Position numbers and translations under genes: made by a program. The notes beneath the pieces were generated by a model. The model was not told the DNA's origin. It ran no database searches and saw only the letters and a list, made by a program, of their open reading frames with translations. Shown piece after piece: positions 8,175 through 17,222 of a stretch of 64,000 bases of DNA (position 1 is its first letter; each line of letters opens with the position of its first letter). Source of the DNA: JAIVGV01 sp032229975 (GTDB taxonomy: Bacteria; Acidobacteriota; Blastocatellia; Pyrinomonadales; Pyrinomonadaceae); contig JAVXVG010000017.1 in assembly GCA_032229975.1 (NCBI GenBank), positions 123,405-187,404 on the forward strand. The letters run 5' to 3'.

Positions 8175-8417
8175 CTAGCTCCGCTTGGAAGAACGTTGTT
8201 GAGGGGACTGCTTTTTTGAGACCTTCATTAGTAAACGCAGCGCCTCGTTAACCGACTCATCGTCAGGGAACACCTTCGCGACTTCCGGCGCGAGCAGCAC
8301 AAGGTTCGTGCCCTCGCGATACCGGCGCAGGTGCTTGCCACGGACGCCGCCTTTCAGAATCGACGAGTCGTATTCAGGTCGGAGATCAGCGTTGAGCGCA
8401 TCAGATTTCTTCTTCAT
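8175..8417 (-). CDS. brnA: BrnA-type antitoxin of a type II toxin-antitoxin pair
   Basis: An 80-residue protein beginning MKKKSDALNADLRPEYD, with a middle region of short strands and helices (NLVLLAPEVAKVFPDDESVNEALRLLM) and a basic, flexible C-terminus. The C-terminal half resembles a ribbon-helix-helix DNA-binding segment, as expected for an antitoxin that neutralises BrnT and represses the operon. Identification relies mainly on its position: it overlaps the 3' end of the brnT-like gene by 17 bp, the usual toxin-first order of brnTA. The S46 peptidase gene follows at once. Confidence 0.75.
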   Translation of the reverse strand: MKKKSDALNADLRPEYDSSILKGGVRGKHLRRYREGTNLVLLAPEVAKVFPDDESVNEALRLLMKVSKKQSPQQRSSKRS

Positions 8418-8676
8418 ACAGTTTTCTCTCGCCGCGCGTAGTCTCCCGCGCGCTGATTATCCGGGTCGTATCGCCACGATCAGAGTGGGCAACAATAAGC
8501 AACGTACCCTGCCCGGAAACGCCAATCGTGATGAAGCGTTGTTCTTCAAGCGAATGATCCGGATCATCGAAGGTACGTGCTAGCGGATCGCCGAAGATGG
8601 TTGCCGCTTCCTTGAAAGAAATGCGATGCTCCTTCAAGTTTCTGGCAGCTTTCTTCGCGTCCCAATCAAAATCCAT
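8401..8676 (-). CDS. brnT: BrnT family toxin (RelE-fold ribonuclease)
   Basis: A 91-residue protein with the BrnT pattern: FDWDAKKAARNLKEHRISFKEA at the N-terminus, DPDHSLEEQRFITIG in the middle and TTRIISARETTRGERKLYEE at the end. BrnT toxins are RNA-cleaving proteins of the RelE fold that arrest translation under stress. All conserved blocks are present, so it is probably functional. A perfect TATAAT box ends six bases before the ATG, which suggests a leaderless transcript. Confidence 0.93.
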   Translation of the reverse strand: MDFDWDAKKAARNLKEHRISFKEAATIFGDPLARTFDDPDHSLEEQRFITIGVSGQGTLLIVAHSDRGDTTRIISARETTRGERKLYEEEI

Positions 8677-8682
8677 TGATAG

Positions 8683-8688
8683 ATTATA
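8683..8688 (-). promoter_or_regulatory. -10 box of the brnTA promoter
   Basis: A perfect TATAAT on the minus strand lies six bases upstream of the brnT ATG, so transcription should begin at or very near the start codon. No good -35 is visible at 16-18 bp. An inverted GATTAT/ATAATC pair spans the region and could be a binding site for the BrnT-BrnA complex, but this is speculative. Confidence 0.55.
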
Positions 8689-8712
8689 GCCTTGACAGGT
8701 ACACGATCATAA

Positions 8713-9312
8713 TCATTCGGCTAAACGCTCCTCGGCTGCATCATCAGCCTGAAAGCGATTCTGAAAATCCTTCGAGCTGCGACGCAGCGCAACCCAGTCG
8801 TCGAACATTTCGGGCGTCTGCAACCAGACGGTGAACCACTGCGCGATCTCTTCCTTCTCGGCGCGCTTGCGCTCCGCGACAGACTTGTTCGCCGCGATCA
8901 TCTGCGCGCGCTGCTTGCCTCTGAGGGCCGTCTCGCGCACGCGCCGCAATCCTTCTCCATCTTTCTTGCGCGCGAGTTGCTTGCGTAAATTTTCCAGACG
9001 CCGGATCGAATTCGCCGCCTGATCGAAGTCCGAGAAGCGCAGCACATTTCGCAGCATCGGCTCGTATGGATCGACCGTGCGCCAGCGCGCGTCCGCCTCC
9101 AACACTTCGGCGTGGCGCAGCTCCGCGCCCTCGTCTGCGAGCAGTCGCGCGATTGCGGCGGGACTCTCAATCGCGCCGCCGTCGAATCGCTCGCGCACCG
9201 CCGACATGATCTCTTCCAACTCGCGCGCGCCTACGGTCTCGCAGTCGAGGTGCTCCCACACTTCGATCATCAACTCGCGCTTCGTGCGCGCCTTCCACGC
9301 TCGTCTTGCCAT
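8713..9312 (-). CDS. Conserved-looking hypothetical protein, helical and charged
   Basis: With the ATG at 9312 the protein has 199 residues and begins MARRAWKARTKRELMIEVWEHL. An upstream extension of 25 codons reaches 9387 but has a different, Pro/Arg-rich composition and runs into the divergent promoter region. The protein is almost entirely helical, rich in Arg, Glu and Ala, with a likely coiled coil around SIRRLENLRKQLARKKDGEG and an aromatic-rich end (AQWFTVWLQTPEMFDDW). No signal peptide or membrane segment. I do not recognise a function. It is divergent from recQ. Confidence 0.7.
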   Translation of the reverse strand: MARRAWKARTKRELMIEVWEHLDCETVGARELEEIMSAVRERFDGGAIESPAAIARLLADEGAELRHAEVLEADARWRTVDPYEPMLRNVLRFSDFDQAANSIRRLENLRKQLARKKDGEGLRRVRETALRGKQRAQMIAANKSVAERKRAEKEEIAQWFTVWLQTPEMFDDWVALRRSSKDFQNRFQADDAAEERLAE

Positions 9313-9468
9313 CGCGCCATCGAGGTTACGACGCGGCGCGCGGGGCGGCAAGTCCGCGCAACCGCGCGTCGCATGAGTAAGAAACAAACACCTCCGGCGT
9401 GTGACACGCAGGGCACTCGCAAGTTAAAATTCACTATCTTCGGCAAGCGTCTCGAAGGCTCACTACCA

Positions 9469-12165
9469 ATGGCGAACATGGAAGCCGCACTCGCCGCGCT
9501 GCGCGAGCACTTCGGCTTCGACGAGTTCCGCGCGGGCCAGCGCGAGGTCGTCGAAGCCGTCCTCGACGGGCACGACACGGTCGTCGTCATGCCGACAGGC
9601 GGCGGCAAATCTCTCTGTTATCAACTGCCCGCGCTGATGAAAGACGGCGCGGCCCTCGTCGTCTCTCCGCTCATCGCGTTGATGAAAGATCAGGTTGACG
9701 CGCTACAGGCGCGCGGGCTTGCGGCCACCTTCGTCAACAGCTCCATCGACTTCGAGGAACAGAAGTCGCGCATTGCGCGCGTGCGTCGCGGAGAGTTCAA
9801 ACTGATCTACGTCGCGCCCGAACGATTCCGAAGCCTTCACTTCGTCGAGGCTTTGCAGAGCGCGAACATCTCGCTCTTCGCCGTCGATGAGGCGCATTGC
9901 GTTTCGACTTGGGGGCACGACTTCCGGCCCGACTTCCTGCGTCTGAAAGATGCGATCAAAGAGATCGGGCGACCGCAGGTCATCGCGCTCACCGCGACCG
10001 CCACGCCTTACGTGCGCGCAGACATCATCGAGCAACTCGAACTCCAAAGCCCGCGTGCCTTCGTCTCCGGCTTCGACCGGCCCAACCTCGCTATCCACGT
10101 CGTCCACACGCAGAACGAGCGCGAGAAGATCGCGCGCATACGCGCACTCGCCGCCTCGCCCGGCGGCTCAGGGATCATCTATTCATCGACGCGCAAGTCC
10201 GTCGAGCAGGTCGCGCGCCGCTTGCAGGATGCTGGCTTGAGCGTCGTCGCCTATCACGCGGGGATGGAGGACTCTGAGCGCGTGCGCGCGCAGGACGAGT
10301 TCATGTCAGGCGCGCGACAGATGATCGTCGCGACGAACGCCTTCGGCATGGGCATCGATAAGCCGGATATACGTTTCGTCGTCCACTATCATCTACCCGG
10401 ATCGATTGAAGCCTACTATCAAGAGATCGGTCGCGCGGGTCGCGACGGCCAGCCCGCAACCTGTGCCCTGCTCTTCAACTACGCGGACAAGCGCACGCAG
10501 GATTACTTCATCGAAGGCTCTTATCCGCCGCCCGAAGTGATCGCGAAAGTTTATGAAGCATTGGTCGGCACGAATCAAAAACGCATCGAGCTATCGACGC
10601 GCGAGATCGCCACGCGGGCCGGACTGCGCAACGAGATGGCTGTGCAGTCCGCGCTCATCATCCTTGAGAAGGCCGGTCACATCGAGCGCGGCGCGGGCAG
10701 CGAGAATCGCGCCGCGCTCCGCCTGCTCATGCCCGCGCCTCTCGCGCGCGAAGCAGTCAGTTCACGTCGCAGCGCGCGCGACAAGCAGGTGCTCTTCGCG
10801 CTCCTCAGTGGTCACGATCTCAACCAGCGCATCGACGCAGAGATCAACGTCGCGGAGTTTGCCGCGTCAATCGAACTCGATCTCACTTCTGCTCGCCGCT
10901 CGCTCTCGTCGCTCGCAGAGTCGGGCGTCGTGTCTTATCAGCCCGCGCGTCGCACGCGCGGCGTTCAACTGCTAGACGAGCGGCCCGCGCAGCGACTCAA
11001 CGTGCGCCCGCACGAACTCGCGCGACGCGCCGCGCTCGAACAGCGCAAGCTGCGCGAGATGATCGCTTTCTGCTACACAGACGGCTGCTACCGCGCCTTC
11101 ATCCTCGACTACTTCGGCGATCACACTCACGCCGCGACTTGCGGCAAGTGCGGCAACTGTCACGGCGACTCGAACGCACCGCGAGATAAACAATCGGCGC
11201 GTGCCATTCCGCTCGATGATCCCAATCGCGTTGATCGATTTGTACGTGAACAGACGCCTGTAGGTCGTGATCTAGACTACGAGTTAGACGAGCAGTCGCG
11301 TCACGCGCGCGCTTATCGCAACGCAGAAGCCGCAGCCTCCTTGTCGCTTTCGCCGGAAGAGGAAGTCGCCGCCGCGTTCTCGTCGCGTTCCGCGCGCAAC
11401 GACGTTTCCGTCACGGAGGCGCGCGAGTTGAACGAAGAGGAGCGACTGTGCGTGCGCAAGATTCTCGCGTGCGCGGCGCGCATGGAGGGCCGCTTTGGCA
11501 AGGGCATCCTCGCCGCGACACTTCGCGGCTCGCGCTCCGCGAAGATCACGCAGACGGGCCTCGACCGCCTCACGACCTACGGCATCCTCGCCGACATGAC
11601 GCAGGACGAGATCATGCTCTACATCGATGCGCTCGTCTCTGCGGGAGCATTGCACGTTACGGGCAGCGCATACCCCATGGTGCAAGCGACCACCCTCGGC
11701 AACGACGTGATGCGCGAACGCACAGACATTAAGCTCGCGCTCCCGACGCATGCGCCGAATGCGACCGCACGAGTCGCATCTTCGCCTGCGTCGTACTCTT
11801 CAAGTTCGCGCTCGACTTCCGCAGCGCACGCGCCGCGCGTCAGCACGGTCGAGGAGACTTACGCCTTCTACAACTCCGGCATGACCATCGAAGAGATCGG
11901 CGAGCAGCGCGGGCTTGCCGTGATGACGGTCGAGAAGCATCTCGCCGAGTGCATCGCATGCGGGCGGCCCTTCGATCTCTCGCGTCACGTTTCGGAAGCG
12001 GATCGCGCGCTTATCCTGCGCGCTGCCGAGCAATTCGGCGCAGAGAGACTTAAGCCCCTGCGCGATGCGCTCCCGCGCCACGTCACCTATCGCATGATCC
12101 GCTTCGTCGTCGCCGACTTGCAGCGCGCCGCACAAGATGAGAATTTCATTAACAAGGAAGCATGA
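9469..12165 (+). CDS. recQ: ATP-dependent DNA helicase RecQ with C-terminal HTH extension
   Basis: An 898-residue 3'-5' DNA helicase for recombination and fork repair. Walker A is MPTGGGKS at 41-48 and the Walker B box is DEAH at 140-143 (AVDEAHCVSTWGHDFRP, typical of RecQ). The second RecA domain contains YYQEIGRAGRDGQ. The RQC zinc site is CYTDGC followed by CGKCGNC at about 534-565, then a winged helix. From about residue 794 there is a helix-turn-helix module (YAFYNSGMTIEEIGEQRGLAVMTV) of the kind found at the end of long RecQ proteins, instead of a plain HRDC. The ATG at 9469 is preferred because family homology begins there and GAAGG lies upstream. The frame stays open to 9112 without family residues. 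Confidence 0.95.
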   Translation: MANMEAALAALREHFGFDEFRAGQREVVEAVLDGHDTVVVMPTGGGKSLCYQLPALMKDGAALVVSPLIALMKDQVDALQARGLAATFVNSSIDFEEQKSRIARVRRGEFKLIYVAPERFRSLHFVEALQSANISLFAVDEAHCVSTWGHDFRPDFLRLKDAIKEIGRPQVIALTATATPYVRADIIEQLELQSPRAFVSGFDRPNLAIHVVHTQNEREKIARIRALAASPGGSGIIYSSTRKSVEQVARRLQDAGLSVVAYHAGMEDSERVRAQDEFMSGARQMIVATNAFGMGIDKPDIRFVVHYHLPGSIEAYYQEIGRAGRDGQPATCALLFNYADKRTQDYFIEGSYPPPEVIAKVYEALVGTNQKRIELSTREIATRAGLRNEMAVQSALIILEKAGHIERGAGSENRAALRLLMPAPLAREAVSSRRSARDKQVLFALLSGHDLNQRIDAEINVAEFAASIELDLTSARRSLSSLAESGVVSYQPARRTRGVQLLDERPAQRLNVRPHELARRAALEQRKLREMIAFCYTDGCYRAFILDYFGDHTHAATCGKCGNCHGDSNAPRDKQSARAIPLDDPNRVDRFVREQTPVGRDLDYELDEQSRHARAYRNAEAAASLSLSPEEEVAAAFSSRSARNDVSVTEARELNEEERLCVRKILACAARMEGRFGKGILAATLRGSRSAKITQTGLDRLTTYGILADMTQDEIMLYIDALVSAGALHVTGSAYPMVQATTLGNDVMRERTDIKLALPTHAPNATARVASSPASYSSSSRSTSAAHAPRVSTVEETYAFYNSGMTIEEIGEQRGLAVMTVEKHLAECIACGRPFDLSRHVSEADRALILRAAEQFGAERLKPLRDALPRHVTYRMIRFVVADLQRAAQDENFINKEA

Positions 12166-12184
12166 AAGAAAAGACGAACCAATA

Positions 12185-12403
12185 ATGCCCAGACCAAATT
12201 TCCACGCACAGCCGACGCAGCCCGAACAACAGCCGGAGCTGCCGCCGACCACGCCGCACGATCCGGTCGCGCCTGATCCAACGCAGCCGGAGCCTCTGCC
12301 TCTGCCGCCCGATTCGCCCACGCCGCGCTCGCCAATTACAGAGCCCGATCCGGTTCAGCCTGTCGGCGATCCCATTCCGCAAGAGTCGCCGCGCCTTCTC
12401 TGA
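12185..12403 (+). CDS. Small proline-rich protein
   Basis: A 72-residue frame beginning MPRPNFHAQPTQPEQQ and made almost wholly of Pro, Glu, Gln, Thr and Asp, so probably disordered. It starts 19 bp after the recQ stop and its TGA overlaps the ATG of the next gene (TGATG), which suggests translational coupling in a three-gene unit. No signal peptide. Codon use matches the neighbours. Function unknown; the junction fit is the main evidence that it is real. Confidence 0.6.
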   Translation: MPRPNFHAQPTQPEQQPELPPTTPHDPVAPDPTQPEPLPLPPDSPTPRSPITEPDPVQPVGDPIPQESPRLL

Positions 12404-13470
12404 TGCAAGCAGCATCAATCGATCTGAAAGAGATCGCGCGTGTGCTTCGAGAGAAGCCGTTTCGCTCGCACGCGCTCTTTCGCGGCGGGCACGCGCAGAC
12501 GCTTGCCGGTTACGCCCACGCGCGGCGGGACATCTTGCGCGAGTCGCGACGCGATGAGCCGCGTCTGTTCGATGTCGAGCCGGAAGTGCGCGTGATGGCC
12601 CGCTGTCGCTGGCAGTCGAATCGTCGCCAGTCGCCGACGCTTGTGCTCGTGCATGGCTTGGAGGGATCGAGTGAGTCGCGCTACCTGCTCGGCACGGCGG
12701 ACAAGGCTTATCGCGCGGGCTTCAACACGTTGCGCACGAACATACGCAGTTGCGGCGAGACACAGCATCTCACACCCACTCTCTATCACAGTGGGTTGAC
12801 CGGAGACCTGCGCGCGATACTCAAAGAACTAACGACGCGAGATCATCTCAAAGAGATTTATCTCGTCGGCTTCTCGCTCGGCGGCAACCAGTGTCTCAAG
12901 CTCGCGGGCGAGTTGGGCGCGGACGCTCCGCCGGAGTTGCGAGGCGTCTCAGCCGTCTCGCCGTCGCTCGATCTCGCTGCGTGTGCTGCGGCCATCGAGC
13001 GGCGCGAAAACTATCTCTACAACCTGCGCTTCGTCGTCGCGCTCAAGCGGCGCATGAGGCGCGCGGCGAAACTCTATCCCGAACGCTACGACACGAATGC
13101 GCTCAGACAAGTTCGCACCCTACGCGACTTCGACACGCACTACACCGCGCCGCACGGGGGCTTTCGCGACGCAGATGATTACTACGCGCGCTCCTCCGCT
13201 TTGCAATTCGTCGAGCGCATCAGAGTGCCGACGCTCGTCATACACGCGCAGGACGATCCGTTCGTCCCCTACGAATCGTTTCGTCATCCATCGCTGCAAA
13301 CGAATCCTTGCGTCGTGCTGCTCGCGCCTGAGCGCGGCGGGCACGTCGGCTTCGTCGCGGGCGCGGGGCGTGGCGGTGAAGATCGATTCTGGGCTGAGAA
13401 CCGCGTCGTCGATTTCTGCCGCATGCTGCACGAGCGCGAGGCGACGAGGGAGCGTTCGACAAGATCGTAG
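12403..13470 (+). CDS. Alpha/beta-fold hydrolase, YheT family
   Basis: A 355-residue cytoplasmic hydrolase. The family-typical entry FRGGHAQTLAGYAHARR (compare the NPHLQT region of YheT) precedes the fold. The nucleophile S158 sits in GFSLGGN, an acid lies near D284/D285 in HAQDDPFVP, and H314 sits in ERGGHVGF. YheT-type enzymes are carboxylesterases of poorly defined substrate. The start overlaps the stop of the proline-rich gene. No secretion signal. Confidence 0.9.
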   Translation: MQAASIDLKEIARVLREKPFRSHALFRGGHAQTLAGYAHARRDILRESRRDEPRLFDVEPEVRVMARCRWQSNRRQSPTLVLVHGLEGSSESRYLLGTADKAYRAGFNTLRTNIRSCGETQHLTPTLYHSGLTGDLRAILKELTTRDHLKEIYLVGFSLGGNQCLKLAGELGADAPPELRGVSAVSPSLDLAACAAAIERRENYLYNLRFVVALKRRMRRAAKLYPERYDTNALRQVRTLRDFDTHYTAPHGGFRDADDYYARSSALQFVERIRVPTLVIHAQDDPFVPYESFRHPSLQTNPCVVLLAPERGGHVGFVAGAGRGGEDRFWAENRVVDFCRMLHEREATRERSTRS

Positions 13471-13482
13471 GGGCAGGGCTTA
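13468..13482 (+). repeat. Half copy of a GTAGGGGCAGGGCTT repeat
   Basis: The 15-mer at the end of the YheT-type gene, including its stop codon TAG, matches the left arm of the hairpin at 26278-26308. The right arm is absent, so this is a partial copy. Confidence 0.6.
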
Positions 13483-13511
13483 CTCATCCACGGTCGCAAA
13501 GGTGGTTTACG

Positions 13512-13539
13512 TTGACGCGCCGTGCGTGTCTCGTAATAA
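13512..13539 (+). promoter_or_regulatory. Sigma-70-type promoter for the CNNM/CorC gene
   Basis: TTGACG (13512-13517) and TAATAA (13534-13539) are 16 bp apart, in the gap before the membrane-transport gene that starts at 13615. Confidence 0.6.
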
Positions 13540-13614
13540 TCAGTGGAGAGTTAAAGTCGAACAACGAAGGAGAGTATGAGAGCGTGAGCCGTTAATGGTT
13601 CGCGCATGTGATCG

Positions 13615-14958
13615 ATGATCGTTGCGTTGAAAATTTTGGCGGTCTTCCTGCTCGTGCTGCTGAACGGGTTTTTCGTCGCCTCGGAGTTCTCGATGGTCGG
13701 CGTGCGCCGCATGAAGATCGCGACGCTTGCAGAGGCGGGCGACCGTGGCGCGCGTCGCGTGCTCGCGCTCAAGGACAACCTCGGCTCCTACATCTCCGCT
13801 ACGCAGCTTGGCATCACGCTCGCCTCGCTCGGACTTGGCTGGCTCGGCGAGCCGACCGTCGCACACATCCTCGAATCGCCGCTCGCCGCCGTGCCCGAAT
13901 GGTGGCGACACGCCATCGCCTTCGTCCTCGGCTTCACGATCATCACGGCATTCCACATCGTCTTCGGTGAGCAAGTCCCAAAGATGCTCGGCATCGAACG
14001 CACGGAGCGCGTCGTGATCTTCACGTCGCTGCCGATGCAGGTCTTCTCGAAAGTCTTTCGCATCCCCATACGCCTGCTCAACTGGGCCGGTACGCGCGTC
14101 ATACGACTCTTCGGGATGCACTCGACCGCACAGCACGCCTCGACCTACACGGAGGACGAGATCAGGCAGCTCGTCGATCTCTCGCACCAGAGCGGGCACA
14201 TAGAGGCCGATGAGAAACAGCTCATCAACCGCGTCTTCGATTTCGCCGAAGCCGAGGTGCGCGAGGCGATGGTTCCGCGCACGGCCGTCTCCGCGCTGCC
14301 CGCAACGGCCACGCTCGAAGAGGTGGAGCGTGCCTTCTGCGAGCAGGGCTACTCGCGCCTGCCGGTCTATCGCGAGCGTCTTGACGACGTGGTGGGCGTG
14401 CTATTCATGAAAGACATCATGCCGTGCCTGCGCACGCGCGCGCCCGAACCATTCGACATGGAGCGCATACTTCACGCGCCGCTCTTCGTGCCCGCCGCCG
14501 CGCGTCTCGGCTCTGTGCTCGCGCAGATGCAGCAGGCGCGCACGCACATCGCTTTCGTCGTCGATGAGCACGGCGGCATCGAGGGCATCGTCACGCTGGA
14601 AGATTTACTGGAAGAGATCGTCGGCGAGATCAACGACGAGTATGACGAGGAGGCCCGCGCGCAGATCGCCGAACAGCCCGACGGCACGTATCTCTTAGAC
14701 GGGATGCTTGCCGTGCGCGATGTCAATCGACGCTTCATGCTGAAACTGCCGGAGGACGCGGGCTACACCACGCTCGCAGGCTTTGTGCTCGCGTGCGCGG
14801 GCCGCCTCATGAAGCCCGGCGAGACGGTCGAGCACGAGGGCGCGACCTTCGCCGTCGAACGCGTCGAGCGACATCGCATCCGCCGCTTGCGCTACACGCC
14901 TGCCCCTCCCGATGACGCAGATGAGAGCGACGCGGAGATGAACGTCGCCGCCGATTAG
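13615..14958 (+). CDS. CNNM/HlyC-CorC family membrane protein with paired CBS domains
   Basis: A 447-residue inner-membrane protein. Residues 1-190 form the DUF21/CNNM membrane domain with three to four helices (ILAVFLLVLLNGFFVASEFS at the start). Next come an acidic helix (YTEDEIRQLVDLSHQSGHIE), tandem CBS domains at about 210-330 (VPRTAVSALP, GIVTLEDLLEEIVGEI), and a C-terminal CorC/HlyC domain at about 345-430. Members are linked to Mg2+/Co2+ efflux or homeostasis; older hemolysin names are misleading. It has its own promoter and is followed 32 bp later by a GT-C-like gene. Confidence 0.93.
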   Translation: MIVALKILAVFLLVLLNGFFVASEFSMVGVRRMKIATLAEAGDRGARRVLALKDNLGSYISATQLGITLASLGLGWLGEPTVAHILESPLAAVPEWWRHAIAFVLGFTIITAFHIVFGEQVPKMLGIERTERVVIFTSLPMQVFSKVFRIPIRLLNWAGTRVIRLFGMHSTAQHASTYTEDEIRQLVDLSHQSGHIEADEKQLINRVFDFAEAEVREAMVPRTAVSALPATATLEEVERAFCEQGYSRLPVYRERLDDVVGVLFMKDIMPCLRTRAPEPFDMERILHAPLFVPAAARLGSVLAQMQQARTHIAFVVDEHGGIEGIVTLEDLLEEIVGEINDEYDEEARAQIAEQPDGTYLLDGMLAVRDVNRRFMLKLPEDAGYTTLAGFVLACAGRLMKPGETVEHEGATFAVERVERHRIRRLRYTPAPPDDADESDAEMNVAAD

Positions 14959-14990
14959 CACGCAAGCCGAAGACTCCCGAAGAACCTTCG

Positions 14991-16307
14991 ATGAAACTCT
15001 CGCGCCGAACAGTCGTCTTCGCGCTCTTGCTCGCCTGCGCGTTCCTCTTCCGCCTCTGGTTCGGCACGTGCTCCGACTTCTGGACGGACGACGAAAGCCA
15101 AGTCTATCTCATCGGCCTCAAGTTCTACGCGACGCACGCGTATCCTTACTTCGGGCCCGACGTGACGCCGGCCATCCAGATACCCGGCGCGCTGCAAGGA
15201 CTCGTCGTCGGTCTCCCCTTCTTCGTTTATCCTTCGCCCGAAGCTCCCTACGTTCTCTTAAATCTGCTCTCGTTCGCGAGTCTCTCTTTGCTCGCGTGGT
15301 ACTTCGCGCGCAGGCTTCCCGACATCCCGAAGTGGATCATCTGGGCTTGGCTTTTGACCGCACCGTGGACGCTCAACTTCTCGACACACGTCGATAATCC
15401 GTCTTACATCTTGACGGGCGCGTGCCTCTTTTTCGTCGGCTGGCTTGAGACTTGCCCGCACACGCGACGCAAACTCGTCGGCGCGCGACTCGCGAACTTC
15501 ATGCAGGGCTTCGGCCTTTTCTGGGTGATGCAGTTCCACCTCTCGTGGGTCGTGCTGGCGATCTTCTCGCTCTGGTCTGCCTATTTTCAATTTCGCGAGC
15601 AGGGTTGGCGGGCCGCTCGCTCGCTCATGTGGTTCGCGTGCGGCGCGGCTTTGCCCGGCGCGCTACTCATTCCCACTTTTCTCAAATTCGGCTTCGCGGG
15701 TGGGGCGGGCGATACGCCTGCGGTCGTCGTCTTCAACGTCGATAATCTGAAGCGACTCTTAAATCCGGTCGAGGGGATACTCGGAAGATTCCTCTCCTTC
15801 GCGAGCTACGAGCTGCCGCGCTTCATCGGTGGCAACACCGCCAAGCGGCTCTCTTTCGTGCGCGAACATTTGTGGCTTGCGCCCTTCGTCGCATTCCTCA
15901 CCGTCGTCGGACTCGCTCAGCCCGCGCTGCTCATCGTCCTCTGGTTCAAGAAGTCGCATCCACAGCGCGACTGGCGCGCGATCAAACTGCTCACGCTCGC
16001 TACGCTCGCGCTGATCTACATACTCTTCCTCTTCACCTTCCGCCGGCCCGACTCGCACACCTACTACGTGACGTTCCCGCTCGTCATGCTCTACAGCCTT
16101 TATTGTTGGTCGCCGTATCTCCAACGACGCGGCTGGCAAATCTTCGCCGCCATCTTTTTGGCTTGCGGCATCATCTTTCAAATGGGGTTCGCGCTGCACA
16201 AGCGCGCGCACGACTCGATGTACACGAATCGGGCCCTCGTGCAACGGGCCATCGACGAGCGCGACTATCACATCTTGGGCGAACGACGCGAGGGCTCGCG
16301 CTACTGA
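14991..16307 (+). CDS. Polytopic GT-C-fold membrane protein, putative glycosyltransferase
   Basis: A 438-residue membrane protein with about ten hydrophobic segments. After the first helix it has an acidic pair in FWTDDESQVY (D33, D34, E35), where GT-C glycosyltransferases place their catalytic or metal-binding acid in the first outer loop. This suggests sugar transfer from a polyprenyl-phosphate donor outside the membrane. The acceptor is unknown. The GT-C fold call is an inference from topology and the acidic loop, not from a full family match. Confidence 0.7.
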   Translation: MKLSRRTVVFALLLACAFLFRLWFGTCSDFWTDDESQVYLIGLKFYATHAYPYFGPDVTPAIQIPGALQGLVVGLPFFVYPSPEAPYVLLNLLSFASLSLLAWYFARRLPDIPKWIIWAWLLTAPWTLNFSTHVDNPSYILTGACLFFVGWLETCPHTRRKLVGARLANFMQGFGLFWVMQFHLSWVVLAIFSLWSAYFQFREQGWRAARSLMWFACGAALPGALLIPTFLKFGFAGGAGDTPAVVVFNVDNLKRLLNPVEGILGRFLSFASYELPRFIGGNTAKRLSFVREHLWLAPFVAFLTVVGLAQPALLIVLWFKKSHPQRDWRAIKLLTLATLALIYILFLFTFRRPDSHTYYVTFPLVMLYSLYCWSPYLQRRGWQIFAAIFLACGIIFQMGFALHKRAHDSMYTNRALVQRAIDERDYHILGERREGSRY

Positions 16308-16331
16308 GCCGACGGCCACTACAATGCTTTT

Positions 16332-17222
16332 TTACTTCTTCTCTTTTTCGATTCGCTTGAGCAGTCGAGTCGCGTGGTTGCGTGCGATGAGCGGGAGGCG
16401 TTCGTCCGTCGAGAGGTCTGACAGAAGCGGAGCGACGCGGGAGTTGTCGGAGAGATCATCGCGGTCGAGGAGGATTTCAAGTCGCTTGAGGATGCGGACG
16501 GTCTCCGATGGTTGATACTGCCGTGCGATCTCCATGTCGAAGACGAAGAGCTGCTGATCGGTGAGTCGTTGATATTCACGTTTGAGCGCGGCCACCTGAT
16601 CGTTGTTCGTCCAGTCGAACTGTGCCGTGCGCTCGCGCGTGCCCTGCTTCATCGTCAAACGAATGACGCCGAGGTTGGCGAAGTGCTTGTCCGATTGATA
16701 GCTCTCCTGTGAGTCTAAAAACTTCAGGGCCTCCCACGCCGAGACGATGCGCGCGAAGGCGGAGGGCGAGATTTCCAACGGCTCTGTAAAGGGCTGCTCT
16801 TCGTTCTTGCGCTCGAAGGTGAGTGTGCCGCGCCCCGCCGCGTCGTGCTCGATGTGCACGTGCCGCACGTCGAAATCGGGCTGCGTGAACTCGTAGAAGT
16901 AGCGCGGCCCGTTCACGTTCTTCGCAGCGTCCGCGTTCTTCTTCGCCGATACGCTCGTATCGACGGCGACGGACGATTGCGACGCTGTTACATCTGCTGC
17001 ACGCGCGTTCTTCTTCGCGGGGGCCGGCTCGTTCGTCGTCGTGTTAGCAACAGGCGAGGTTGTGGCCGTCGGCGTAGTTGTCGCAGTCGTCGGAGATTGT
17101 GTGGTGGTGTGCTTGCGCGTCGCTGTGGTCGCTCGCTTTTTTTGCGCCGAAGTAGGAATCGCCGCGCCCAGTGAGAGCGCGGCGATCAACGTCGAGTTGA
17201 TGAAGATTTTTTTCCCGCTCAT
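16332..17222 (-). CDS. Exported protein of unknown function, translationally coupled to smc
   Basis: A 296-residue protein with a signal peptide (about 1-26, ending PTSA-QKK), a long Thr/Ala-rich low-complexity linker (about 27-100), and a folded C-terminal domain with a strand-rich start (YFYEFTQPDFDVRHVHIEHD) and a helical end. The ATG overlaps the smc stop by four bases (ATGA), so translation is probably coupled. That pairing is odd, since Smc is cytoplasmic. I do not recognise the family. Related in style to envelope proteins that report on damage, but nothing supports a specific role. Confidence 0.75.
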   Translation of the reverse strand: MSGKKIFINSTLIAALSLGAAIPTSAQKKRATTATRKHTTTQSPTTATTTPTATTSPVANTTTNEPAPAKKNARAADVTASQSSVAVDTSVSAKKNADAAKNVNGPRYFYEFTQPDFDVRHVHIEHDAAGRGTLTFERKNEEQPFTEPLEISPSAFARIVSAWEALKFLDSQESYQSDKHFANLGVIRLTMKQGTRERTAQFDWTNNDQVAALKREYQRLTDQQLFVFDMEIARQYQPSETVRILKRLEILLDRDDLSDNSRVAPLLSDLSTDERLPLIARNHATRLLKRIEKEKK

